Origin: Cacajao melanocephalus
Lineage: Eukaryota > Chordata > Mammalia > Primates > Pitheciidae
DNA: 64,000 nt
Assembly: GCA_963573385.1 (NCBI GenBank)
Contig: CAUYLG010052061.1
Location: 1-64,000, forward strand
Reading direction: 5' to 3'
The notes under the pieces are model-generated. The model did no database searches, was not told the DNA's origin, and saw only the letters and a program-made list of their open reading frames with translations. Positions 40,671 through 56,037 of the stretch are shown in pieces (position 1 is the stretch's first letter; each line of letters starts with the position of its first letter). A program made the translations under genes and the position numbers.

Positions 40671-42231
40671 CTATATTTTCTACTCAGGACCACAGAAGTA
40701 ATCCCCATAAGTGATAAGCATTTGTAACCATTTCAAGATGGAAATTAAAACCTTTCTTCAAAATAATGACTTTAAAATACCTACTGAATTAATTGCACTC
40801 ATATTTTCTAGTTTCTAATTAGAGAATAACTTATCAAGCGACAGATGTCATTTTCTATCACATTACTTATTCTTTTGAATAAAGCAATATTTTCTAGAAA
40901 AATGACCCAAGTGCTTCAAGTCAGACCACTTTATGACTTGCCTAATGTTCTGTCTGCCAGAGAAACCTCAGGGTGGGAATGGAATTCATTAAAGATCTCC
41001 CCATGTCCTGAATATCCCAAAGTGGAGTTCTAGGCCCAATATCTCTGGCTACTTGGAGCCTCATATTAACCTATTATACACAAACCATTTACACAAAATC
41101 ATTTACACAAACCATCCTGGTTTCCTAAACTCTTTTTGCTCTCAGCCTTCTATCACCTCTTTATATAAAATTCCATAGTGATTAGGCCACGCTCTCATCT
41201 TTTTTCTTGGGGGGAAAAGCACTTTTCTGACCTCAAAAGGTGCTTCCTGAGTTCTGCAATCCTGGAATGGGACAGAAAAGCCTGCACTCGCTCTGGCCAT
41301 GCACTTCGGTTCTTTGTGGAGGAGCATGTCTGTGATGCACTCCGGGTCTTTTCCTCCAGAACCTCAGTGTCCTTCAAGTTTGCTCATCCAGGGGCTCATT
41401 CACTTCCACTGAGCCTCAATGTTGAGTACCCAGTGTACAAATCGATGTTGCAACAAGATTTCATTGACCTGGGTTTGGTGGAAGGACGTGAGTTTACACT
41501 GTAGAAAGCCAGTTTTTGTTCTCTGTTTCCCTGTAAGGAAGCCCAACTTCAAAGCCTTGAGATCTGACCTGATGAGACCAGATATGAGAAAAAGAAAAGG
41601 GTGCATTTTCCTTTCCCTTCCTAAGGGTGGGTAGAAATCTAATCCCTCTGGGGTGTTAGAGGTTAGAGAATGTCCAGATGTCTTTGGAAAGTCAATCTTG
41701 TCTTTTCATTTCTCCTGTCTCCTGGTTAATTTTCTAAATTGGCATTCCAGCACAAATCCAGTGTCTGATAGTTCAGACTGAATGCTTTAAAGTTCAGAGA
41801 ATCTTCTATAATCAATACACAATCTTGATAAATTAAAACTGATATTTCCATTATGTAAATTTTTAAAATCCTCTGTGATCATCCCCCAAAAAACCTTTTC
41901 CCTTGCTTGGTTTTGCCTGAGCAGTGGACTTAATTTATGGTTCATTCCAAATAAACAAAATGTACTCAGGTTGAAACTGGATCACCTTGGCAAGGCAGAG
42001 AGGGAGTTTGGGCTTCAGCTGCACTCACTCACGTCTCCTGTCCAGCGGTGACGGGAAGGGGTGTATGAGAGTGATGATGCATTGTCTGTTCTTTTCTGCT
42101 TGTGACGGTAGAATTTTTTTCATCTGTCTGTTTTATACCACTGAGAGTCAGCTGCCCTACCAGAGGCCCACTTATGTCCCCCAAAATGAGAAAAGCAGAC
42201 AAACAGAACAAGAAGAGATGGCAAAATTCTT
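40671..42231. other. Unique intron
   Basis: No large repeat. A small internal duplication of atttacacaaa lies near 41086-41115. Open frames around 41178-41634 on both strands lack splice context or a recognised domain. Confidence 0.4.
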
Positions 42232-42547
42232 TTTTCTGTTTTGCGTTTTGTTTTGTTTGAGACACGGTCTCACTCTGTCACCCAAGCTAGAGTGGAGTAG
42301 TATGATCACAGCACACTGCAGCCTCAACCTCCCAGGCTCAAGCGATCCTCAGCCCTCCCCGTGCCCCACCCACTGTCACAGTAGCCACCACACCTTGCTC
42401 ATTTTTATACTTTTCATAGAGGCATGTTTTCATCATGTTGCGCAAGCTGGTCTTGAACTCCTGGGCTCAAGTGATCTGCCCACCTTGGCCTTCCAAAGTG
42501 CTGGGATTACAGGTGTGAGCCACCGCACTCAGCCAGGCAAAATTCTT
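42220..42547 (-). mobile_element. AluJ-like, antisense, with 12-bp target duplication
   Basis: Body 42232-42535, diverged, flanked by ggcaaaattctt at 42220-42231 and 42536-42547. Confidence 0.9.
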
Positions 42548-44374
42548 GACAAGGTAAAGCAGCCAATTACAAGAAAATCTCAGTTTGCAAAGGGACACAA
42601 TTCATCTCGTTTATTCAGTGCTTATTGTGTGACTCTCACTTGTTTTTCTTCTTATGGATCGGTGTATTTGATGGCTGGTTGGTAGAGGCAAAGAAGGACA
42701 AACAGGATAAAGGTGGATCTTTGGTGTGGACCCTCTGCACTGTGAAAGATGCCACATCACTGCCAACGTGGAAAATATGCAAAGTGCTGTTAGGAAGCAG
42801 GAAGGATATGTGTGCAGCATATGAAGTGCCTTGAATACGATTAACTTCCCTTCGTTGAGTAGTAAATAGTAGATAACTCTGATCAAAAAAGGGATTCGTG
42901 TGATTTATCAAGCTGAGCGACTGCATCTGCAGAGAAGCTGGAGGTCAATCTTGAAATCTAGGGCAAGAGAAGCATGAGGAAATTGCCAGGACTAAGAAGT
43001 TAATCATACCCTTGGACTGCTTCCATCTGTCTCAGAGTGACAGCGCTGCTCTCGGCGAGCAGGCATGCTTTATAGCAGCAGATCAGGAATTAATATTTTC
43101 TGTGAAACCTCAAGCATCATTTGCAGTAACTTGGGTTTTATAAAAATGGAACATAATTTTATATGAATAAATCACATTCAGCTAGAAATACGAGAGGCTG
43201 CAAAAAATTATGCTTGACTTAAAAAAAAGAGAGAGGAACAAGCAAAAAAGCCAGCATGAAAACAGTTGTTGAAGCGATGGCACTTGGAGGGCACAAATAG
43301 CCATGTGGTTAAATTGTGCATATAATCATCTTCTGAAATGTCAGTCTGCGACTCCAGCAACCACTACATTTTTATAGCCTTGGAGATGCATCACCAGACT
43401 GTAACCTGTCTGCCCATCTGGCTGTATCTCAGGCCCAAAATCCATTTATATTGAAATCCAAACAACTGCCATTGATTTATTCATTTATTTCACAAATATT
43501 TACTAAGCGCATCCAGCATGCTCTGTGGGGCGCTGTGCTGGGGCTGGGGGTTGGGGATGAGAAGCAGCCATGTGAGTGTGCCCATGGCTTCACCGGCCAG
43601 ATGAGTGTTGCCTTTGCAAGGAGAAAGAACTCAAGGCTTGTGCGTTTGCTGCCCTCAGTTTTGACCATTGCCAAATAAATCTAACACATCAAATCTCCTT
43701 GTTGCCCATTAGGGAGAATATAATGAAATTATGTAAATGAGGAATTACCTAAAACTGAGGGAGTTTCACCTCCACGTAGGTAGAAGAATGTGAAATGGTC
43801 TGTGCCCAGAAGCCAGATCAGAAATGGCCCCATAGCAAGGTGGGGAGGGCAGTGGGTACCTGCCTAGCAGGGTAGGGGGTTGGATTCAGCCTCATCTTCC
43901 TGACCCCTTGTCAAGTGGACCAGCTGCAGGCAAACAAGGAAGTGTGTTGGAGTTACCACCAGCACAGAAGTGTACCTTTCTGGGTACTGTGTCACCCAGT
44001 CCCTGGTCATGTGAGAGGACAGGCACAGTTGCCACACAGTACTAATAGTTGATCTCTTCTTTAAGGGTCAAAAAAAAAATGGTGAAGCACTTTTAAGAAA
44101 GTTTTCAGCTTCTGTGAAGATGTTAAGGTGGCATCCTGGCAGGTACATATCAACCCTGCCCTGAGGCCCTCAGCAGTCTTTGGTCTCCCCAAAGCAAGAG
44201 AGCGCCTTATAAAGAGGTATTTTAAGTATGCCACGTGAATAAAAACTTTCTAAAAATCCATCTGCCCCAAGCATTCATCCCTTGTGTTATAAACAATCTA
44301 GTTATACTCTTTCAGTTATTTTTTAATGTACAGTTAATTTGTGAATAAAAACTTAGTTTGAGAACTTTAGAGTT
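42548..44374. other. Unique intron with a short L2-like patch
   Basis: Around 43455-43560 (tttcacaaatatttactaag, then ggggcgctgtgctggggctg) resembles the complement of an L2 3' end. The 43060-43340 block is AT-rich and could be conserved non-coding DNA. No exon recognised. Confidence 0.4.
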
Positions 44375-44585
44375 TAGAACCACTATCACATTTACTGTCT
44401 CATGATCTTCACAACAACCCTGAGAGATAGATGGGATGCATTTTACAGATGAGAAAACTGAGCCTCAAACAGGTGATGCAACTCACCCAGGGCCACACAA
44501 GAGCAAGTGGCAGAGCTGGAACGAGATCCCAGGTCCCCAGACTCCTCAGTACGATTTTCTTGCCTCTCATCGTGCAACAGTAGAG
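44375..44585 (-). mobile_element. MIR, antisense
   Basis: Clear MIR complement: cattttacagatgagaaaac, then tgaactc-like acaggtgatgcaactcaccc and gagcaagtggcagagctgga. Confidence 0.75.
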
Positions 44586-44589
44586 TAGC

Positions 44590-44722
44590 TTGGCTGGGGT
44601 CAGAGATAGGAGGCTTGTGCCACGTTTTACATCCTAACATTATTTCTGACTTGGTAATCTTTTTATCCCTAGCACCTAGCATAGTACCTGGCAATTAGGA
44701 GACACAGTAAGTCACTTGATAA
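44590..44722 (+). mobile_element. L2/MIR 3' end fragment, sense
   Basis: ctttttatccctagcaccta followed by gcatagtacctggcaatta and cttgataaatat matches the common 3' end of L2-type elements. Confidence 0.5.
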
Positions 44723-44730
44723 ATATATGG

Positions 44731-44804
44731 TTCTTTCACCACAAAGCACTGGTCTAGTTCACGTATGATTATATGAACTAGACCAATGCTTTGTGGTTAA
44801 AGAA
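44731..44804 (+). repeat. Compact hairpin: 31-bp stem, 12-nt loop
   Basis: Left arm 44731-44761 (ttctttcaccacaaagcact...) is complementary to right arm 44774-44804 (...atgctttgtggttaaagaa) at 29 of 31 positions, with loop 44762-44773. The size resembles a microRNA precursor. It does not match the MADE1 palindrome I know. Expression is not shown by the sequence. Confidence 0.85.
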
Positions 44805-45485
44805 TGGCAACTTTGGGCTTAAAGGAGAAAATAATTTTTTGTAACTGTGGCTATCCACCCTTGCAGTAGATGCCTCAGGAGTCAAAGGTGGACGATCAGG
44901 GGCTCATCGCTAAGTGGCTCAAGGTGTTCATGCCTGCTGGTATGGATGTTATAGAATCCACAAACACAGAGGTAGAGAGTGGGGGAAGAAATGGAAAAAT
45001 TGGGAAAAAAAAAATCAGTCCAAAAGTAGGCAAGCAAGTCTCAAAAAAAGATAAAAAACACTCAGTATAATTAAGTTAGAGTGGAATTAGATTAGAACTC
45101 AGTAACAAAAAAGAGAACTATATGATGCTTTCGAGAAGTCTCTTGTACCAAGTTGGGATTGGGCCAGATGGCCCCTGGCTCCTCCTTCCCTCTCCTGCCC
45201 CCTCATTTTTGTGCTTCGTACTATTAACGTGACTTAAAATGTGCTATCGTCACCAACTATTCATACTGAGGTTTTTCATTTGTAGTTCTTCATTCATTCA
45301 GTGAAATCTTTACAGTACTGAATCCCTACAATGGTAAGACATTCTGCTGGTGTCTATAAAAGACACAAAAATTCATTACCCATGGATTCCACTCTCAGGA
45401 AATCTGCAGTGTGGTAGAGGACATGTAGGCATGTGCATAAATACTGAGTATGTTACAATGTCGACATACACATAAGTAGTCACAG
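44805..45485. other. Intronic, possible worn L2 piece
   Basis: From about 45285 (cttcattcattcagtgaaat, then cattctgctggtgtctataa) the sequence faintly resembles an antisense L2 3' end. Otherwise nothing recognised. Confidence 0.35.
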
Positions 45486-45543
45486 ATCTCCTTAGAACAG
45501 TCGAATGTCCAGTGACCTCCTTAGAACAGTCGCGTATCCGGTA
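45486..45543 (+). repeat. Two-copy 29-bp tandem duplication
   Basis: Units 45486-45514 and 45515-45543 share ctccttagaacagtcg and differ at a handful of positions. Confidence 0.85.
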
Positions 45544-45991
<448 letters not shown>

Positions 45992-46007
45992 TAGTGAGTC
46001 TTTGTTT

Positions 46008-46350
46008 CCAAACTCATGTAATTCACCCCCCGTTTTACAGCTAGAAAGCCATAGAGTGGTCTGGCTCCAGAATTGGAGCTTTTAGCTACCTTAGTAGCAG
46101 CCCCCTGCATCAGACTATGAAGAAATCAGAGTCACTTGGGGGACACAGGTACAACATTGCCGTACTCTATGAGTACAGGGGAAGAGGAGTGGGGAGGGGA
46201 CATATGAGGTGGCGTGTGGAGGACAGCAAGCATCGGCGCTCAGGAGTGGAGAAGGGAAGAGAACACAGAAGGAATGTCCTGGGCAGGCCCAGGCTGCAGT
46301 GTGGACAGGGAGTGGCAGGCCTCCCTGCTGTGGTGTGGGCATCTGAGTAG
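46008..46350 (+). repeat. Left arm of a long inverted duplication
   Basis: 343 bp that reappears in reverse complement at 46636-46976. The arms differ by about three substitutions (one in ctctat/ctctct, one in gtggac/gtgggc, one at the inner edge) and one 2-bp indel (ctagaaagcc versus ctaaagcc), so roughly 99% identity. The arm is not Alu, L1 or LTR by eye; the outer ~80 bp may be a worn MIR. A 285-bp unique spacer (46351-46635) separates the arms. Confidence 0.95.
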
Positions 46351-46635
46351 AAAGTGTCTGAAGCCAGCTCGAGACAGCTGCCAGTGCAAGGAAGCATGGG
46401 AGGGGTCTTCTGCTACACAGTGCATCCCTCAAGCGCAGGATCAAGCGTCATCTTCCACGGAAACCTTAAAAAGCCAACTGCCCCAGCCCCACAGCTCCTA
46501 TTCCATCAGCACCTCATGTAAATGCTGGCATAGGTCGGCTTACACTCTCTGCCTCCTTTATGTATTTATGTCTGGTCCCAACGACTGAGAGCAAGAACCA
46601 CAAATTGACTATTAGTAGTACTTTATACAAAATGA

Positions 46636-46976
46636 CTGCTCAGATGCCCACACCACAGCAGGGAGGCCTGCCACTCCCTGCCCACACTGCAGCCTGGGCC
46701 TGCCCAGGACATTCCTTCTGTGTTCTCTTCCCTTCTCCACTCCTGAGCGCCGATGCTTGCTGTCCTCCACACGCCACCTCATATGTCCCCTCCCCACTCC
46801 TCTTCCCCTGTACTCAGAGAGTACGGCAATGTTGTACCTGTGTCCCCCAAGTGACTCTGATTTCTTCATAGTCTGATGCAGGGGGCTGCTACTAAGGTAG
46901 CTAAAAGCTCCAATTCTGGAGCCAGACCACTCTATGGCTTTAGCTGTAAAACGGGGGGTGAATTACATGAGTTTGG
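46636..46976 (-). repeat. Right arm of a long inverted duplication
   Basis: 341 bp, reverse complement of 46008-46350. Homology ends sharply at gtttgg (46976) on the outside and near ctgct (46636) on the inside. The open frames at 46115-46444 (minus) and 46560-46871 (plus) are nearly the same peptide because of this duplication. Confidence 0.95.
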
Positions 46977-47707
46977 TGACTTACTGAATGCATTAAGACC
47001 AAGAATGCAAATTATGCCGCTCATTTATGCTATCATGATAAGGAGAGAAGAAAGCAAAAAAAAAAAAAAAAAGAAAGAAAGAAACCTGGCCCAGCTTTCC
47101 CTATTCTCTCTTCTTTTTACAAGACACCATGAAGCAAGCACAGGAGTTTGAATCCTTGAACTTGGTCTGGAATTTACTTTGGGCAAAGCATTTACACATC
47201 CAAATCTCAGCTTTCTCAGTTTCAGAAGCAAGATGCTGCTGACGCCCTCTTTGTAAGGTTTATGTACAGATTAAAGGATGCAATGAATAGAAAAGGCACT
47301 TACTTTCTCCCTCCATGTGATATTAATTACCTCATTGCACCACCAAGAAAAGTCACGCATGAGATACCGTGAGATGCTTTTAAGTCCTACCAAGAGGCTT
47401 AAAAACCAAGAGAAGAAAATAACAGAGTATGGGTTTAATGTATGAAGCAATTCATAGCCAGCAGTATGGGGCATATTTTTACATTGATATTATAGAAAAA
47501 CAAATGTCAACAAATCCTAAGAAATATTCCTTCTATTACTCATGCCATCCCTATTTTGAAATATGTTTTAGTAGAGCCTCTTCTCCCCTAAAAGCCAAAC
47601 TGTGGGTCTTTGGGTCCCAGGTGAGGCTCTTGCATGCCTCTGAGGAGGCTACCACCTGTCTCTGCCACATTGTCTTTCTACTTTACTCACGGAAAAAGGT
47701 CATCCTG
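46977..47707. other. Intronic, with an A-rich run
   Basis: A18 followed by (GAAA)n at about 47056-47084, about 80 bp outside the right arm of the inverted duplication. No Alu or L1 body precedes the A-run. The rest is unique. Confidence 0.5.
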
Positions 47708-48011
47708 GGCCGGGCACAGTGGCTCACACCTGTAATCCCAGCACTCTGGGAGGCAAGGCAGGCGAATCACGAGGTCAAGAGATCGAGACCATCCTGTTCA
47801 ATATGGTGAAACCCCGTCTCCTCTAAAACTACAAAAATTAGCCGGGGGTGGTGGCATGCACCTGTAATCCCAGCTACTTGGGAGGCTGAGGCAGGAGAAT
47901 CACATAACACAGGAGGCGGAGGTTGTAGTGAGCCAAGATCTCACACCATTGCATTCCAGCCTGGGTGACAGAGAGAGACTCTGTACCAAAAAAAAAATTA
48001 ATAAATAAATA
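47708..48011 (+). mobile_element. Alu (AluY-like)
   Basis: From ggccgggcacagtggctcac. Contains cacgaggtcaagagatcgag and accatcctgttcaatatggt, the AluY-type wording. The tail is A10 then (AATA)n. Short target duplication gtcatcc on each side. The youngest-looking Alu in the window. Confidence 0.88.
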
Positions 48012-49563
<1,552 letters not shown>

Positions 49564-52049
49564 GACTCATTGTCATCCCACTCTGTGCTCCCTCTCTTCT
49601 CAGCTCATCCTCAGACTAAGTATATTAAGTTACGAAGGGTAAAAATTAAAATTACAAAACTATAAATTATTTTTACTCAAAATCTTTGTCACTATGTCAT
49701 ACTCCTTTTGAATGCCTATGTAGCTTTCCCTTGTAGACCAAGAACAACATATACTGTGTGTCTAATGCTTAATGGTTCATTTAACTTGTACTTAAATTTA
49801 TATCCAAAAAAAATTTAAATATCCAGTACACATGACATCTCAAAGTTGGAATTAAGAGAGAGAAGACTTATTTAGCATAGTTTTCAGTATTTGTCACTGC
49901 TATCTACCCTACTTCCTTTTTAAAATGTCTATTTCTGAAGTAGACGTACACCTGTTCCTTCTTGAATGTACTTAGATTAAATTAAGCACTTGCTGTCTGC
50001 ATGGAATGTGTTGGTTGGTGATTGGTTAATTGGTGGTTGGTACTATTAGAATGTTTATACTGACGCCACGTGAAGGTACAACTGGTAGCCCCCTCCTTTC
50101 TAATTTTGCGTATGTGGTCACCATTCTCACTGAGCCAGATCTGACCTTAAAAGCAATCCAAAGGCAACAAATAATGTATTTGACAGGGGGAAAAAAGATT
50201 CAAAAAAGCTGCATTTTCAGTGCCCGTATGTGTTTCTGAGCACGGTTGCTGCTGTCTTCATCACTCATGCCTGTGCCTGCAGTGGGCGGAGGCCACGCTG
50301 CAGAAGCATCTGTGATGAGTGGGCGGTTTTAAAGCCAATAGATAGACTGAGGTGTTTTGCTTTGTTTTGCTTTGTTTAAAACCAAACTACTTAACTACTT
50401 TTCATGGGAGTTAAAATCATGATATCCAATCTGTTTTGTTTTGTTCTGTTTTTCATCTCCTTTTAGTGAAGAAAAGTAGCCAAAGACCATGGAACCTTTT
50501 CTCTTTGGCCTTAAGATCCCTTCATGCCAGCACCCCCTACCCACTCCCATCCTCTCCATTTCCCCTCTTTTCCCACCCCTGGAACAGTCCCACCCTGATC
50601 ATTCCACTCTCCAGCCTGGGACTCCCAGAGCCAGCTGGAGCACATCACCCGGCAGCTGCTCACTCTGGGCACAGGGCCTGCCCTCGCCTCCACTCGCAGG
50701 CTGCTGCCCTGTGACCTGCTCCCAGAGGTAGCCCCAGGCCAGCCTTGGCTGCACTGGGCTGGCTGGCCTTTGATGACTGCATTTGGAGCCTGATAAGCTC
50801 CCCCACTGCTATGGAAAGGTTAATGTGCTCCCTGTTCACTGGGGCGGCCTGACCTTCTGACTCCATCTAACTCCCTTTCCTGTGCTGGCTCCTGGCTGTG
50901 GCTGGCTGGCCCACTGCCACGTCGTGTCCTCCTGCTGGCCCTCAGAATGCAGCGCCTGCCTCTGCCCCCGCCAGGCAGCATCAGACCCCAGCCATCTGCA
51001 TCCCTGTTATTTGGGGACAGCCATTTGATCCGCCAGATTCCAAGCAGACTTCTCAGCCTTGCTTCCTCTATGTAATTGTCCGAGGCCTTGGGTTTCAGTT
51101 GTCACACTGCCTTCTACCCATTGCCTATCTCATCCCTAGAGGCAGTATTGACTCAGCGTGGCAGTGCTCATTAAGTTCAGGTCAATTCCATTAAAATGTT
51201 GAAGTGAACCAACTGCTTGTGAAGGGTGAGTCCATGGCCCCTTTTTCCATTTCACCAGGTCAGCCTGCTCGCTGGCCCCAGTCCAGCCAATTGGACAGGG
51301 CTTCGATGAAGCCCAGCCCAGGCCAAGAGTCTGAAGCTCTGGCAGCTCCCCACTTGGCCTCCCTGTGGCCCTGTTCACCCTGTTCCCAGCCAGTGAGTCG
51401 GGAAGCCACATTAAGCCACAGTTCCTCATCTTACCTTGGAGACAGAAACCCCTATTCAGCCTGCCTAATCCTGGGGCTGAGAGAAGCCAAGAAAAGTAAC
51501 CATGGACACAACATGAGCGCAGTGAATTAAGGTGTTAGTCGTCTGAGGGACTACGTGAGGAGGTCCAGGTTCTCTTTGAGTCATGGCCCCAGCCACTAAG
51601 CTATTTAATGCAATTATAAAATGACTGTGGTCATGGCCTTGCTGTTGTTGGAAGATGCCCGCCAAACCAGATGATAACCTGCCCCTCTCTGACAAGGACA
51701 GCTGGTCCCGGCAGGTGTGGCGGGTGTATGTGACCTTGTGGTCTCTCAGGATTGCATGGTTGCTGCCCTAGGCTCTGTGCTGAGGGCTTGCTGCCATCAT
51801 CCCATTTCATCCCCAGACAGCCCAGGGGGCAGGTGTCAATATCCTTGTTTTACACATGGGGAGACTGAAGCCCAGAGAGGTGGAGTTGCTTGCCCAAGGT
51901 TAATGAACACAGTAGGGGGTAGAGCCAGCTGGAGCCCAGGTTTAAAGATGGCAGCGTCGCATTGGGCAGGGAGGGCCTGGCAGACAGAGCTAGATGCCTG
52001 AGAAATCCCATTTCCATCGGTCTGGGTGCCCTTGAAATAGAACAAAATT
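49564..52049. other. Unique intron, C-rich centre
   Basis: The 50500-51100 part is C/G-rich and CpG-poor, with many CTGG/CAGC words (ccggcagctgctcactctgg). It could be regulatory, but no exon is supported. A MIR lies at 51785-51945. Confidence 0.4.
51785..51945 (-). mobile_element. MIR, antisense
   Basis: Clear complement of the MIR core: ttgttttacacatggggaga, then ctgaagcccagagaggtgga and cttgcccaaggttaatgaac. Confidence 0.7.
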
Positions 52050-52389
52050 GGTCAGGCGTGCTGGCTCACACCTGTAATCCCTGTACTTTGGAAGGCTGAG
52101 GTGGGAGGAGCGCTTGAGCATAGGAGTTTGAGAACAGCCTGGGTGCCATGGCAAGACCTCATCTCTGCAGAAACACACACACGCACACGCACGCATACAC
52201 ACACACACACCCACACACACAAATTAACATGGTGGCATACACCTGTAGTCCCAGCTACTTGAGAGGCTGAGGTGAATGGATTGCTTGAGCCCAGGAGGCA
52301 GAGGTTACAGTGAGCCGTGATCATGCTACTGCACTTCAGTCTGGGTGACACAGCGAGACCCCATCTCAAATATATACATATATATATAC

Positions 52390-52428
<39 letters not shown>

Positions 52429-52433
52429 TACAG
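52050..52433 (+). mobile_element. AluJ-like with microsatellites in linker and tail
   Basis: Alu body from ggtcaggcgtgctggctcac to gaccccatctc. The middle A-rich linker has become a CA/CG repeat (52170-52222). The 3' tail has become (TA)n then (CA)n (about 52369-52430), followed by a GA run. Both A-rich sites of one Alu have thus grown microsatellites. Confidence 0.9.
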
Positions 52434-53105
52434 TGAGAGAGAAGAGAGAGAGAGAAAACAGAATCCAGCTCTGCCTTGAGTCATGCTCATAGCACAAGTC
52501 TGAGCACTGCGCATGGGGCCAGGGGCTGCTCTGTTTTCCTGCCCAGATGGCTGGATTCTGCTGGGGGCTGCTTGCTACAACACACCTCATCTAGTTCCGT
52601 TCTGTCCAAGGAAGTGGATCTGGGGACTTCAGCCATCCTTCTGTGTTCTGCACTTAAAAATAGAAGATTACAAAAAAGCTTGAAAAGTGCAGTGGTCGTG
52701 TTTAGATATATGATGAAGGAGGGGAACGCCAAGCCAACATTATTTCCTAAGATTTATTTCTTGACGCTTTTCCATCCATTCCAGCTGACTGGAGAACATC
52801 TACCTATTCACTAATATTTGAAAATGAAGGACAGATTCTGCTCCCTTCTCTGCGCCAATTTTGTATCCCAGGGGTCTTTAAACTGTGAACCCTGCCCATA
52901 TATTGTTGCTCTGGGCACCAGTCTTCAGTCATCCCTTGTCTCATTAAGGAAGTGAAACTCCAGGGCTGTGGAGACCACACAGACTCCCTGAATAATCGGA
53001 AGGGCTCACCAATGACTTCCTGAGTCCCCTTCAAGCCTTGGATCTGCCACAGCCTTATCTTGTGACTGCAGGCACAGAGGTTTCGTTCTCCCTCACCTGT
53101 GCATG

Positions 53106-53110
<5 letters not shown>
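52434..53110. other. Unique intron
   Basis: GA-rich at 52434-52457, otherwise no repeat or exon recognised. Confidence 0.45.
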
Positions 53111-53877
<767 letters not shown>

Positions 53878-54477
53878 GCTGGCTTTTCTCCCTGGAGCTG
53901 TTTTTCTTTCCCTGCTCCTTTCCTTTCCTCCTCTCCAGCTTACCTGGCCACCTCCTACCCATACTTTAGCCTGCAGCTGAAACACCCTATCCCCCAGCAG
54001 GCCCTCCCCTCATTGCCATCATCCACATGGCACCCTCTGCTTGCCTCTTGGTGGCCCTAATCACTACTGGGCCGAGACACCTCATTTCCTGCCTTCCATG
54101 GACAGCAAACCCCAGCTTGTGCCTGTCAGATCTCGGCACATATACGGTGCCTGATGCATCCCTAAATATTGACTGACTGACTTTATTTATCTGAGTCTTT
54201 CTTCTCATCTGTCAAGTGGAGAGAGTAAGTCACCCGTGTCCACCTCTCAGCACTGTTGTCAAGCCTTAGCAGAAGATTTTGGGGAAAGAGCTATGTAAAA
54301 CAAAAAGCTGATTCCAAATAGCACATGTCTCCAGGTAGTAGAGTTGCATTAAAAAACAAAAAGCAGCATGATTTGCCATTAGCCTTGATAAGTGATAAAG
54401 GATAAAGTCAAACACTCCGTTCTCTCCTTTACCCTCAACTGTTCACCTCCATGGTTAGGGTGGCTGGTGACTTCTCT
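53878..54477. other. Unique intron with a MIR piece
   Basis: A sense MIR-like piece lies at about 54180-54290 (ttatctgagtctttcttctc, then atctgtcaagtggagagagt and agcactgttgtcaagcctta). The rest is unrecognised. Confidence 0.45.
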
Positions 54478-54782
54478 CCAACAGTGACTGATGTGATAAG
54501 GTGCTACAATAGTAATGCTGATAAATATTATCATAGACAAGGAATTACTGAAGTGGCCATTACACTCAAAATCATTTTAATTATGTGAGACTTCAACTAA
54601 TTTAAAATCCTGTTTCCACAAGAGCCTCCTTGAGCTTCTAAAACTGTCTTCATCTTGATTACCTGTAGACAGTCTGGGAAATTTTCTTCCATCTTTACAT
54701 CAGTGAGCAACTAGGGGAATTCAAGTAGACAGGTAGCTAGATAGATGACAGGCAGGAGCTGGGACCCTAAGAAGGCCATTCT
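54478..54782 (+). repeat. Copy A of a 305-bp dispersed direct duplication
   Basis: Aligns almost gap-free with 62530-62834, at very roughly 75-80% identity by eye. Shared blocks include attactgaagtgg, attttaatta, cagtctgg/tagtctgg, tcttcca, agtgagca and gcaggagctggg. It matches no Alu, L1, L2, MIR, LTR or hAT element I know. No terminal repeats or target duplication are evident. Confidence 0.85.
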
Positions 54783-54960
54783 GCTATCCAGCAAAGCTTG
54801 GCGCTCTTGTCTTCCAAACCCCAGCCCCGGGGGAACTGAGAAGGCCACAGTGGCAGCACTCCCCATGTGATGCCCCAGACAGACCATAGCTGCCGTCACC
54901 CCAGCTTGCGCCCCTGACCCTGTATAATGTGGTGCCTCCTTCACTGTTAAAAGTGTCCTG

Positions 54961-56037
<1,077 letters not shown>

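Noticed and set aside
41987..42685. 232-codon open frame, the longest in the window
   Set aside because: Half of it is an antisense AluJ; no splice-site pattern, no recognised domain.
46115..46871. Two nearly identical predicted peptides of about 100 residues on opposite strands
   Set aside because: They are the same sequence read from the two arms of the inverted duplication, with no splice or codon evidence of coding.
50480..50960. C-rich open frames as candidate alternative AFF3 exon or promoter
   Set aside because: CpG-poor, no paired acceptor and donor, and no resemblance to AFF-family protein.
51822..51838. CTCF-like word cccagggggcaggtg
   Set aside because: Only the right half of the motif fits; the left half does not match the consensus.
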